The notes below the pieces were generated by a model. That model made no database searches. It saw only the letters and a list, made by a program, of their open reading frames with translations, and was not told the origin of the DNA. 64,000 nt of DNA from Gordius sp. MW1 (Eukaryota > Nematomorpha > Gordioida > Gordea > Gordiidae): contig OZ038526.1 in assembly GCA_964036665.1 (NCBI GenBank), positions 4,898,001 to 4,962,000 on the forward strand. Direction: 5' to 3'. Below, in pieces: positions 12,875-24,231 of this stretch; position 1 is the first letter of the stretch, and every line of letters begins with the position of its first letter. The position numbers were made by a program, and so were the translations under genes.

Positions 12875-15266
12875 CTAGCTGACACGGCAAACGTTGCTAT
12901 ATACATTATTTCTAGAAAATACTATAATATGGGAAATAATTCACGAACTTAATGTAGGAAGAATTAACACGCTAAATACAAAATATAAACACACAAAGCA
13001 AAGTACTTAACTTCAAATTTTTTATTGCTTTGCTCAACACATTTTGCCTATAAAATATACTGTCAAATGTATTAATACATACCTAAAGAATTGTTTAATT
13101 TGTAAATTGCCATAGGTTTGTTTTTTTTATTAAAGGTGCTAAAAACTTTTTTTGGTCCTTCCGCAAAATCACGATTCTGGCAAACGGTCGTTTTCGGACT
13201 TCAATCAAAACCCCAACCCGCCCTGAAAATCTGTTTTATTTTTGCGCCTGAACATATTTTAACGCGTTCATTCACTTTTTGGGCAACCTACAATTATGCT
13301 TACATCAGCTTAGAAACTTTAGGTATATCATTGGCCGCCAACCGAGCTTTATTGCAATAGGGTCTCGTTGTTATCATGTTTTGCTGATATATTGTGTAGT
13401 TTAAGCCAACAGGTAACATTATAGACGTAGCCAGACTTTTTACCCTCAATTTGCCCTCCGTTAATTTTTACTATTGCTTAAATTGCATTGCAAATGGATG
13501 CTCTCATACGAATTTAGAAGAGCCTAATAAGGCCACACAAAGACAGCAAGTAGACAGGGGTTTAAGGGGCGGAGCCCCTTGAGTAAGGTTTAGAGGGGCA
13601 GCCCCAACCAGGGTACAGGGGTGAAGCCCTTTGTTTGAATCTTTTTCTTCTTTATCGGTTATTTGGTGCCACGGTCGCGGGTTTATTTTGATAAGTTTCT
13701 TGCATCTGGACCGGGTGAGTGCCATGTTTTTACTACTCTTTAGTTTTCAGAACTTTATCGCCTTGCCCGTTCCACGTGACACGGGGTCGTCCTCTTTCTC
13801 TCTTCTCCGGTACCTCCATGTCCAGTACTTTTCGTTTTAGGTCATTCGTGTCCCCATTAGTATATCTTCACACCACTTAACCGATTTTCGTTAATCATGT
13901 CTGCCATAGGTTGAGTATTCATTTTTGTCATGAGAAAGTCATTCGTCATATGGTCGAGCTTAGTTTAGGCCAAGCTCCACCGTATAATTCTCATCTCTGT
14001 GGCTTTTATAAGCTTTCCTTCCCTGGTGTTTAATGCCGATGCTTATTAATCTATTTTCAATTCCTTAATTAATTTATTATCATAATGTCAAGTTCGACAA
14101 AAAATAAGGTTTTTTTAAACTCACTTTGTTGTTCACATGTATTCTATCTTTATTTAATTAGTTTAATAATCCACAGTCCAGGTTTAAAATGCTCCATAAA
14201 ATGACCACTGTCTTATGTTAATTAGTATGAGTCCGGCCTGAGGCGAAAAGCCTTATATTTTCGCGCCCGAATCGAGCCTGGAGCAACATCATTATTCTCG
14301 GTTATTTCCGAAACATGCGAATATCCCCTAACTTCCTAAGCAAATCCTCCTTTTTGTTTAAAATATGCCTAGATATACAGCGTTAAAAACTGAGATATTA
14401 TGAGTGGTCGTAAAAAAGCATTGCCCACAAACCTTATATTGGTCAATAAGCTATGAGTGTACTCAGATAATTCATAAAAACTTAAAGCAACCGGTATAAG
14501 CATGGACGTAGCCAAGCCCTCAAACATTAAGGTCCGTTTTTCTCCCCTGCTTAAATTTCACAGCAAAAAAAATGTTTTTCAACGAAGTGTAGGAGAGTTT
14601 AGGTTAAAAGCTCCAAAAAACAACACGGAGCGCGGGGGACCTAACACCAAAGAACCGAGGATAATAACCTTGTTAGGAGTTAGGGGCGGAGCCCTTCTTA
14701 GAGGTCCGGGGAACTGAGATATATCAACATTTATTGGCACTTTATTAAAAGTATTTTCATTTTTCTCCTTATTTAACGCGCAAAAATGACTAAATTAGAT
14801 TTTTAAATTTATTTCCACGCAGGAGGGGACACGACCGTCCTATAATAATAATTGACGTGAAAAATAAACAAAAAAATGACTTTGATTTAATGTTTCAAGT
14901 CGTAAAAAGTTTCGCATTTTCTGCAGCACATGCCTACATTTAATTTATAACACTACACTACCTACACGCATGACGTTATAGAAAATAAAGTGATACACTT
15001 TTATTAAAGAACTATATATTCAAATTTTCAAAGAACACGATAGATACACATTACGTAATGAGGTTGCGTTTGATTGACATTTTATTAAACGTCAAAACAA
15101 TAAAACTAAATAACTTGACCGTCTTATCACTTAGAGATTTGGAGGATAGTTTAAAACCTAGGCTCAGACTTACCAAATATTCGTAGAAATTTCCATCTAA
15201 ATTGGTCCAGCCGTTTCGGAGGAGTTGAATACCAAACACCGTTTCACGAAAATTTTATATATTAGA
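12875..15266 (-). mobile_element. Non-autonomous Helitron, copy A
   Basis: Read on the minus strand, it starts TCTAATATATAAAATTTTCG at 15266 and ends GTCAGCTAG at 12875. It sits between A (15267) and T (12874), as Helitrons do: 5' TC, 3' CTRR, insertion between A and T, no target duplication. The same termini are found at 56258-58626 and 49880-52101. Copies A and B also share their interiors, including a LINE 3' fragment, and lie in opposite orientations. I see no Rep/helicase coding sequence, so it needed proteins from elsewhere. Confidence 0.88.
13500..14075 (-). pseudogene. RTE-type LINE 3' fragment carried inside Helitron A
   Basis: The minus strand encodes pieces matching the C-terminal end of the LINE at 28.1-31.8 kb, including MALTRSRCKKLIKINP and remnants of the MEVP-KRGRG type basic tail. 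The stretch is embedded between Helitron ends and is repeated in Helitron B at 57.4-57.9 kb, so it was carried as Helitron cargo rather than inserted separately. Confidence 0.75.
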
Positions 15267-15680
15267 TATAAAACCTCAAGAATAAAGTATATTATTGAAA
15301 AAAAACGCCTAAAGTTTACAATTTTTCTGCAAAACCCTGCAGTTTCGCAAAAATAAATAACAAATTTACGACATCTATAACAACAAGGAACTAAATATCC
15401 TCTTAACAGTTAATAACTTTTTGTAATGCTATAGTGGGATTAATTCACAAGATTTTTGAGTTTTAGCGCCTAATGTAGCACATTGATCAACCCCCTCGTG
15501 GCTGATGCGTCCTAAATAAATCTTTCACTATCCATTCAAAACGGAGTATAAATATTCCAACGTAAAATGTTATAATATACGGTAGTGAGTTCAATAGCGT
15601 AAAAATTAAAAAAGGGTCTAGTAGCTCTAGGGGCCTCTATTTATCTCATTAATCACTTTCTAAATTTTCAGATAAAACTA
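15267..15680. other. No gene seen
   Basis: AT-rich sequence between Helitron A and the CATTGGCCA repeat. No exon of the missing EFA6 5' end could be recognised here on the minus strand. Confidence 0.4.
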
Positions 15681-16075
15681 TAACAATAATTTCAATGGTA
15701 TTAACAAGAACAATATATTAATTTAAAAAAAAAATTTGCCCTCGCCGAGATTCGAACCCACATCGGTAGAGGCATAGGCCTTTGTGGGGGGGGGGGGGGC
15801 ACAGTGACCCATATGAGTAGTGGCATAGGCCCGTGTAGGGGGGGTGGCACAGGGTAATTATCTATGTTAGCCAAATAGCAATTTAAAAAAAAACGGGGAA
15901 AAATTCGATTCCCAATTTGGCCAATGGTCATTTTTTTCATTGGCCAGCAGCCAGCGGACCGCCAATAAGCCATATTATCAATGGCGTTAACAAAAACAAT
16001 ATATCAAGAAGAAAAAATTTGCCCTTGCCGAGCGAACCCACAGACGAGTTAAATAAAAACAAACAACGTGACACT
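15681..16075 (-). repeat. CATTGGCCA-type repeat with tRNA-like phrases
   Basis: It contains TTGGCCAATGGTCA, CATTGGCCAGCAGCCAGCGG and TATTATCAATGG, all shared (inverted) with the array at 59445-60230. Twice it shows a phrase like GATTCGAACCCACATCGG, resembling a tRNA T-arm/B box in reverse. No cloverleaf can be drawn, so this is not called a tRNA. It might derive from a tRNA-related SINE (inference). A 14-G run lies at 15786-15799. Confidence 0.6.
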
Positions 16076-16128
16076 CGGTGCGTGACATAAACAAATGGAA
16101 AGTGAGCCCATAAATTGCATAGCAATTA

Positions 16129-16130
<2 letters not shown>

Positions 16131-16185
<55 letters not shown>
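16131..16185. repeat. (TA)n microsatellite
   Basis: About 55 bp of nearly perfect TA repeat. It corresponds to the TA-rich centre of the related hAT at 49352-52430, and marks the right junction of the ~11.9-kb segment lying inside the split element. Confidence 0.9.
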
Positions 16186-16188
<3 letters not shown>

Positions 16189-16634
16189 CATTAAAATAAA
16201 TTTAGTAATCAAAATCTGTGGAATTAATTAGTTTCATAAATCGCACTTTAATTTGTTGATTAAATTTTAAACACCCTTATGGGAGTAGCCAGGAAATCGA
16301 AATTAGAGGGGGCAATAATGATTAAGGGAGGGGTAAAATGACCATTTTTTTAATTTATAACATAATTTGATAAAATATCTAAGATTTTTTAAATAAGAAG
16401 GGGGCAGCCGCTTCTCCCTGCCACCCCCTGGCTACGTCAAATCACACCGCAATTTTTCTTACTCTTGCGTTGGATACCAAAATTTGAAACACGTTCGGGA
16501 GGGATTCGGTTAAATTTTTTTAACACTTTCGGGTCGGGTTGATAATTTTAAAATGCTTTCGGGTCGGGTCCGGGTTAAAAATGTTAAAAAAATTTCGGGT
16601 TCGGGTTGAAAAAATGTGACTTTGCAGTTCTGTA
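16186..16634 (+). mobile_element. Right half of the split non-autonomous hAT element
   Basis: It runs from the TA-rich centre through AAATTTAGTAATCAAAATCT and CGGGT-rich text to the tip TGCAGTTCTGTA, a one-mismatch inverse of the left tip. It is followed by TGATACGT, identical to the 8 bases before the left half at 3751-3758. The relative at 49352 contains the same parts in the same order, including an internal GGGCGTAGCC repeat. Confidence 0.8.
16279..16438. repeat. GGGCGTAGCC-type repeat, copy 4 (inside the hAT)
   Basis: Ends TTATGGGAGTAGCCAGG and CCCTGGCTACGTCAA. The intact hAT relative has a copy at the same internal position (49606-49770), so this repeat entered the hAT before that subfamily spread. 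Confidence 0.8.
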
Positions 16635-16897
16635 TGATACGTTGAGGTATCACTTCTTCCTAAACTTTAAAAAAGTATCATATATTTTACATTTGTCAAC
16701 TTTTGTTATCAACAATGGAATCCTAGCGGAAAGGCATTAATTTGCAAGGCTGTCTAAGAGAAACAATTGGCTTTCTTTCTACTAGCCCGCAAAGGCCTTA
16801 CATACAAGGATCAAATGACATAATAACAGTTTTATGAGTGGGCGGACCAAATAAAATATCATTGGTAGTAAGTATGGTAATCAAAATGAATACTCAC

Positions 16898-17222
16898 AAA
16901 TCAAAAATTTAGCATTATCAGCATCCACGAAGCGAGCCCAATTGCCGGGCCTAAGATATTTCCAAGTATTCGATTGGAATTCATACATATAGGGTGCTAA
17001 GGCTGATTTTGATATCTTAAATTGATATGAACTGATTGCCGAAATGTGGGCTCGTTGAAGAATAGCTTGTATATAGATAAACCCTTTGGCTAGTGTGGTC
17101 CAACTCCCATATTCATTGAAGTTGTTTTATAGAGGGCCAAAAACATTTAAAATTTGAGCGCGTTTAACGCTAAAATCTTTTACCATTTTCTTAAACTTTT
17201 GCCATGTAAAGGTCAGGCATGT
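16898..17222 (-). pseudogene. Possible exon or gene relic, unrecognised
   Basis: On the minus strand a frame opens after TTTTTTTAAG, encodes phrases such as WQKFKKMVKDFSVKRAQIL and KSALAPYMYEFQSNTWKYL, and ends at a good donor (GTGAGTATT). One in-frame TAA lies near 17131. The amino-acid composition looks coding, but I cannot name the family. It could be a decayed exon, two exons, or a relic transposase segment. It lies between the EFA6 fragment and the reductase gene and matches neither. Confidence 0.35.
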
Positions 17223-17950
17223 CTTAAAAAAAAATATTAGCATTAAGGGTTAATTAATTAAAAATTTGGCAGACGCGATATGACGCCCACGACCTAAAAC
17301 GTAATAGTACAAATGGTGATAATTTATAAATCAACAACAATTTTTTAAAAATTTGAAAGATCGATCGATTGACAATACTATATCCCTTAAGCAAACAATT
17401 AAAATGTGAGCTCAATAATAGCGTCCAGCAAATTTTAGGCGACTAAGGATGCCATTTTAAATTATTATAAAATTTGATCATTTGATCTGATCCTTTTTTA
17501 AATTTATAGATAAATATGTATAAAATTGAAAAGATATTTGTAATTAAAAAAATTTAAAACCTTGTTTTAAAGTACGCCAAGCCTGGCACTACAGGCAATT
17601 TAGCTAAAAATGTAATGAATTAGTCAGGCACATTTTTATATATATTTTACTAAGATACCTATGAACTAACCACGCGACTGAGAAGGCAATGATACATTTA
17701 ATGTTAATTTAAGATTAATTAAAATGTTATACTTTTCTAATATTTATAATATTAAGTCAAAACTGAACCACTATAAACAAAATAAAATTAAAGCCTTAGT
17801 TATTATAACGTGGCGGGTTAATATACCACTAAATTTCAACGATAGATATCGTTTATGGAATACTAAATCGAATAAAGTTTGACAAAATAAACCAAAACTT
17901 TCAATAATTGTGAAACTTTTATTCTAGCAACGGCAATACAAAGCAAGTTT

Positions 17951-20900
17951 TTATAGCCAGGTATCTTCTAAAAATCTTTTTTCCATCTGCAATTTCTTGA
18001 CAAAAGCATCTCCTTCCTTAACACCACATCCTAAATGAAAAAGAATAGCAATTAATTGTTTCAGAATAGTTTATAAACAAAGGGTAAATGTCAGTACCCT
18101 GTCGCATTTGGACTATTTCGGAGATGCACTTTTTCATGCTCCTACTTATGCCCCTAGCGTCCCCGGTGAGGTATATAGTGGCGTTGCCTTGCATCAACCG
18201 GGGCATAAATAAATCTGCAGTTGCCCATAAGTTGTCCTGTATGTAGCGGGGGCATCGGCAATAGTCTGTAACGTGGATCCGTAATAATGTAGTCGAAATA
18301 AATTTTGGCATAAGAGCGATATAGTTATGTAAGAAATATAAATAGGTACATATTTTGTTAAACGTTTAGAAAGAATTGGAGATCACTAATTATAAAATGT
18401 AAACTAATTTTTAATACGCAAAAACTTGACGCCCAAATCTCCTAATCCCACCTAAATTTTTTAAGAGCAAAAATGGCTTTTGAATGATTAGGTTATAACT
18501 TGAATTAATAATATCGTTGAACGTTGTGGTAGAAAGGAGTTATATATTTACACTATTTTACCAAATTAAAGTAGCCCCGGTCGACTTAAAACATAAATTA
18601 ATGATGGATTGAGCTAAGGGTAGAAGAAGGAGCAGACGGGGAAATTAAAGGTGATTTTGATTGTAAAATTGGTTGACCCTATATAATATAACTATATGAT
18701 TCATGGCTTTAAGTGATAAAGGCAATCAGCTAAGACAAATGGTAGTCTAGATATTACCAATGTCTTGGAAAGAAAGGCCGTAAAAATTTTGCTCGAGCGT
18801 TCTGATGTCGGGGTTACTTTCATTGTCATCTGGTTTAAATAAAATAAATGTCAAAACATTTTGGAACAAAATAATTTCAAAGGTATATTAAACGTAAATA
18901 AGATAATCACGAGTAAAAAGATTAAATCGAGACCTGGGTTCGGAGGAAGGCGAGAGAACGATAGATACAATCGACTGATGACCGGAGATAATCCTTCGGT
19001 TTTCCGCGTGTGACTTATCAACTCATCCCTGAACATACACGAGCCATACAGTATAAACTCTTTAAAGATAAAATTATATTTAAAATCTATTATTGAATTA
19101 TAAATTGCATAAATATCGCCTGCCATTTAGTATTGTTGTGATTGAAGACCAAGTTTTCATTGAACAAAACTTTGCACCTGCCCGTTTTAGAGCAAACAAT
19201 GTCCAATCAAAATTATTAAATAATTTCAAACGTAAATTATAAAGATACTTTTGAATGTCAAAAAAGTTGGTCATATAAAAACCGCGCATCATTGTGTCGA
19301 GTGAACAAATCCTTTACTTGTAAATAAGATCTTGGTCGGGGTGCCGGCATCCATAGTATAACCAGGATTCGACGAGGCCCTCTCGCAAAAACTTGTGTTG
19401 AGGCGATTTGGGAGAACCCATTTGCTGAAAAAATGAAAGGAACGGAGCGATTCCCGTTCCCGGAGCCAGGAACATGAACAAGTGAGGTCGTTCCGAAGGG
19501 TTCAGGGTATGTGGTAATTTAAAAAACGGGTTACTACGCTTGAAAATGGCGATCTAGGGTAAAAAAGGGTTTAGTTTCAGTGAAGTTTTGCTATCGGCTT
19601 TTAGAATACAAGTTAGAGTCCAGAAAAGAGGGGCCCGGCCGTTGCCCGACCCGGCTGGGCATCTGTAGTAAATTAAAATTTTTAAGCGGGCTCGGGAGAG
19701 CATCATACAATAAGATTCGGACAATTTGGACTTAATGAGATTTTTGTAGTGTATCATTTTTGTTTTCCTATATAATTCTGTCACTTTTTATTTGATTACT
19801 CTAAATTCATTAATCGCAGATCTTATCCAAAAAACGGGAATCAATTTAGAATTTTTCGAAAATTTAACAAAATCATTTCAAAAAATTATCATTTCAGGCC
19901 GGGGAGTTCAGACAGCTTTAATGATTCGGGCATAGCCGGGTGGACACTTGGAAGCGTTCGGGCGGACAATTTAGTTATAAAATCGGATTTGACCGCGTCG
20001 GGGATAAAAATTTAAACAAATCTGTGACAAGCCTCATGACTCATACTGTCGAAACACGCTAGCTTAAGGGTGAAATTGAGAAATCTTAAGAGCATTGTTA
20101 AACATTGAAGCCTCGGAAAAATGATTGCAAAGAGAGTTTAAAAACGAATCGACTTGAGTTAAAACTTTTAATTCCAATTTCTCTGATAATGTTCAATAAC
20201 ACACTTTGGGTAGTTGGTGGTCATCCTCCTCTTTGTGGCGTTTTGAAACTTGTTCACACAAATCCACGAGGTGTCCCGTGCACAACCCGCGTCTAGGTTG
20301 GGGATAATATTCGTCAGGGGGCAGGGTTATGGGTGTGAAAACGAATCGAATTTCGCTCGAATCAACGTACTGACAACTAAATTCCACATATTTTTCATGA
20401 AAATACATTGAACTCGAGATAAATGAGATTTTATAATAACAAGAATTGCACAATATGTAACATAAAATTGTAAAAAAAGCACTTCACATTCATAACGATC
20501 GCGGCTTCGGTTTTGTAAACGATGCTAGGGTTCCTCAAAACATTTTTAAAATGTGCAAATAGATATTTAGCTAGCAAGCACATGGTTCGAACAAACCGCT
20601 TGCCGAGACTAATGTTTAAAGGTTAACGAAATTTCGAGCTGTAAGTTTTAATTCGCCGACCAACAAATTAATAAATTTTGCCCCTCAAAGGCAAATAGGT
20701 CAATAATAAGATATTCATAAATAAATAGTTTTATAGTAGACTTCATTCATAATTGTATTTGTAGGGTAATTTTCTAAAAAGGGGGGTAATACGGCATATT
20801 AAATTAAAAGCAGATTTGCATTTTATTAAGCCTTAACAATGTTGAATATTATGATTTTTATGCCATCTAATTTGTCTAAGGTATTATCAAAATCTGAAGT

Positions 20901-22317
20901 AAAACTTTATAATTTGTCCCAATGTAAAAAATTTGGTTGGTTTCAATAAACAATAATGTTAACGTTCCGGTTAAAAATGAGTTTTGCTAGTTTTATTTAT
21001 TAATTTGGAAAAACAAATTTTATTTCTCTAGGTTAATTAGATTTTTGCTAATTTGCCGTCCTCTAAATCCAAAAATTTGTTGAAATTTATTAAAATTATG
21101 GCTAAAATTTCCAAAAATATTCATTTTGCCCCTCCCCTAAATCATTACTGCCCCCCCCCCTCTAATTCTAATACCGGCTACGCCCATGTGCACAAAGCAT
21201 GCGCCATAAGAATGTCTGGTAGAGACAAGATTGGTTAAGACAAAACATGAGATTTTAAGGCTTATTGGATTAGGTGAGCACGTAAAATTCAAACTTACAT
21301 AAAATTACAAAATTACGCATAATGTAAGAACATGTATTTATATACAGAAAAGCATGAAAATTATAAAATACAAGAAATCATAGCTTCAATTAGATTTTAA
21401 ATAAAAGGGATGTAATCCATAATGTCAAAGCAAATGTAAAGAATTAGATTGAATTGATATAAATTATTTTAAATTGCAAAATAATATTTAACTTTTCAAT
21501 TAAGATAGCTCATGAGTTAAATAAATTTAATAATGCAAAATAAATATTTGATAAAATCAAAAGTTTATTACCTAGAAAAAGAATAAGCTCTTGGCTGTAA
21601 TGGTGGCAAATTGTCTTAAAAGAAAATACAGACCAAATATAGACATAAAAAAATACCTAGAACTATCTCTAAAGATGGTTTGCATGATGGAAAAGCTTGT
21701 AAAATATGCATAAATGTAAAGCCTCTTTCTTGGATTATGTTATAGTCCAGTCCACCTTCTTTACTACAGAGTTGAAGTAATCGTTGTTTTTCTATAGGGT
21801 CACTAGTAAATTGAGCTAAAACACAAAGGAATGACTATAAAACATATAAATTGTTGATCAAATATACCTTTTTAGGAATAGCCCTTATATCAAATATAAA
21901 GGAGAACAAATCATAGAGATGGCAAATATATGGAGCACATTTGTGAATGTTTAAAGGTAGTTTTTTAAATTGAACTTTCAAAATTTCATCTTTTTCTCCA
22001 GTTAAATCGAGTCGTGAGAGAATCTCATCTATTTCATTAGGAAAATTTTTGCAACAGATGCCAAGAGTGTCACCTGCCTCATATGAAAAATGTGAACAAT
22101 CTAAATCAACTTCATACGTTTTTTTACAAGAAGATAATAATATGGACCTTTTCATAGGGACGAAATAATTTTCAGATTCAGCATTTTCATATATTATGGG
22201 AAAAAAAGTTTGAATCTTAGATGAATCAGGCATCCATGTACAAATTACGTTATCCAAGGGAGGAATTCTTGGAATTGTTAAATCCGATGGCAATTTAGAA
22301 TTAAGTTTATCTAGCAT
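17951..22317 (-). CDS. MTRR: Methionine synthase reductase-like diflavin reductase (9 exons)
   Basis: Exons, in coding order: 21868-22317, 21657-21834, 21572-21614, 20205-20376, 19318-19553, 18934-19028, 18758-18829, 18098-18265, 17951-18030. Every junction is GT-AG and phases agree, giving 497 residues to a TAA stop. Markers in order: FSYEAGDTLGICC (connecting/FAD start), the MTRR-typical RAIPKK, LQLCSKEGG, LPPLQPRAYS (FAD-binding RxYS), GLCTGHL, FLAPGTGIAPF and YYGCRHPDQD (NADPH binding), IYLTGDARG, and a C-terminal EDTWL with the stacking Trp. The family passes electrons from NADPH through FAD and FMN to reactivate cobalamin-dependent methionine synthase. The modelled protein begins in the linker and lacks the ~160-residue FMN domain. 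Either this ATG is used, or upstream exons join at the CTAG just after it; I did not find them. Introns of 33, 42 and 67 nt are very short. Confidence 0.9.
21052..21188. repeat. GGGCGTAGCC-type repeat, copy 5
   Basis: It retains the C-rich arm (CCTCCCCTAAATCATTACTG), a C run and the end CCGGCTACGCCCATG, and appears cut short on the left. It lies in the 1195-bp third intron of the reductase gene. Confidence 0.75.
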
Positions 22318-22391
22318 TTATCAAGTTGCAACAGAAGAAACTTTTTAAAAATAAATTAAAATAGGCTTTTAATTTAAATCGCACGAACTTG

Positions 22392-24222
22392 GGCCTAGGC
22401 TATGTATTCTCGATTCAGAGTGATAAATAACAAAACGTAAAACGCATTTCTTAAACGTTCCATTCCCGAGCGCAATCATCGCGTTCGTTAATTTGTGTGT
22501 TATTGTTTACAAATTTTTTAAATTCGCCATTTTTGCTTGTTCTAATCCATATGGTAACAACAACATTTTGTGCAATATAAAGGTATGATAAATAGATATA
22601 TTAACTATTTTCCTAGATAAATAATTTTGAATTTTTAATCTTTTCAAACAAGATTTGTTCATTAATTTAACATTTTGTGGCAATAAAAAGGTATGATAAA
22701 TTGATATATTAACTATTTTCCTAGATAAATAATTTTTAATTATTTTCTTAGATCAGTTGCAAAAGAGGTGGGAAAAATACATCAACCATTCAAATGTTCA
22801 ACATATTTGTCTTATTTACTAAAACATCAATCAATAGTTGATTCACCATTGTTTCTTATTGTTTAAAAATAATAAACTGCAGCTGACATATTTGAGTGTT
22901 GTTTTTTTAGAGATTCAATAAATTTCCTAAAAGGTTTGCTGAATTTGGCTCAAATTTAAATAAACTGTATTTTTTAAGATAGCATGTTATAAAAAATTAG
23001 ATTTGAAAATGCTTTTGACATTTTTATACGTGCATTTTATAAAAAATGAAATAGAAGATTGTTGGTAACTATCTTGAGTAACTTTTAGGTTATGACATCA
23101 GGTAAAAAATATTGAAAATGCTTTTGACATTTTTATATGTGCCTTTTATAAAAAATGAAATAGAAGATTGTTGGTAACTATCTTGAGTAACTTTTAGATT
23201 ATAACATTTAAAAAATAAGTTTTGAAAATAGAATTAATAAATTGTTGGTAACCATATGCACAAAGCTTTTGCACTTTTAGAACATACAGGAATTCTAATA
23301 CTACCAATTAACTCTTAAAATAAGAAAACAGCACTTATATTATGTGACTCTTAATGAAATATGTATAAATGTATTCAGATTTTTACAAACTAATATTTAA
23401 GGATTTGTCAGAATATGTATGCAAAATTGTAAATTGTTATACTAATGATTTCTAATGAAAATCATATTATAAATTTGATAAAATACTTAAATGGTCATTC
23501 TTATCAATATAAATTGCATAGCAATTAATAATTGTAACTCTCCCTGACTCACAAATAGTATTAATATGTTGAAACACTAACAACAATAATATAAGCAACA
23601 ACACAAGGTTTATTGTATTACACGGATAACAAATAAGGTTTCCAACCTCATTAAAAAAACCTATTAGATATATGTTATAAATTCTTAAATACAATGGTTA
23701 ATCAACTATTTATTGATGTTTTATTAAATGAGACAAATATGTTGAACATTTGAATGGTTGATGTATTTGAATCAACTATTGATTGATGTTTTAGTAAATG
23801 AGACAAATATGTTGAACCTTTGAATGGTTGATGTATTTTTCCCACCTCTTTTGCAACTGATCTAAGAAAATAATTCAAAATTATTTATCTAGGAAAATAG
23901 TTAATATACCTATTTATCATACCTTTTTATTGCCACAAAATGTTAAATTAATGAACAAATCTTGTTTGAAAAGATTAAAAATTCAAAATTATTTATCTAG
24001 GAAAATAGTTAATATATCTATTTATCATACCTTTATATTGCCACAAAATGTTGTTGTTACCATATGGATTAGAACAAGCAAAAATGGCGAATTTAAAAAA
24101 TTTGTAAACAATAACACACAAATTAACGAACGCGATGATTGCGCTCGGGAATGGAACGTTTAAGAAATGCGTTTTACGTTTTGTTATTTATCACTCTGAA
24201 TCGAGAATACATAGCCTAGGCC
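22392..24222. mobile_element. Mutator-like foldback element with ~460-bp TIRs and 9-bp duplication
   Basis: The left arm starts GGCCTAGGCTATG at 22392. The right arm ends with its reverse complement at 24222, and similarity extends inward about 460 bp on each side. The flanks are ACGAACTTG at 22383-22391 and again at 24223-24231, a perfect 9-bp duplication. Long TIRs with 9-bp duplications are the known signature of Mutator-like elements. The centre (about 22855-23695) has no transposase, only AT-rich text with an internal ~95-bp duplication near 23000-23210. The element is immediately upstream of the first recognised exon of the reductase gene. Confidence 0.87.
23511..23526. repeat. AAATTGCATAGCAATT palindromic motif
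   Basis: Other near-identical copies are at 16112-16127, 45871-45886, 60645-60658 (shortened) and 62289-62304 (inverted). Three are extended by ATA before and AA after. Surrounding sequences differ, so only the short palindrome is shared. This copy lies in the centre of the foldback element. Confidence 0.6.
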
Positions 24223-24231
24223 ACGAACTTG

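Noticed and set aside
13118-13360. 80-codon frame (FGLQSKPQPALKICFIFAPEH) and its copy at 58131-58331
   Set aside because: Shared by Helitrons A and B and similar in both, but short, without a known domain and with differing ends. More likely non-coding element sequence.
15740-15775. tRNA gene on the minus strand
   Set aside because: Only a T-arm-like phrase is present. No matching acceptor stem, D arm or anticodon arm can be drawn.
22392-24222. CRISPR-like or satellite array
   Set aside because: The repeats are two large inverted arms with internal duplications, flanked by a 9-bp duplication, which fits a transposon.
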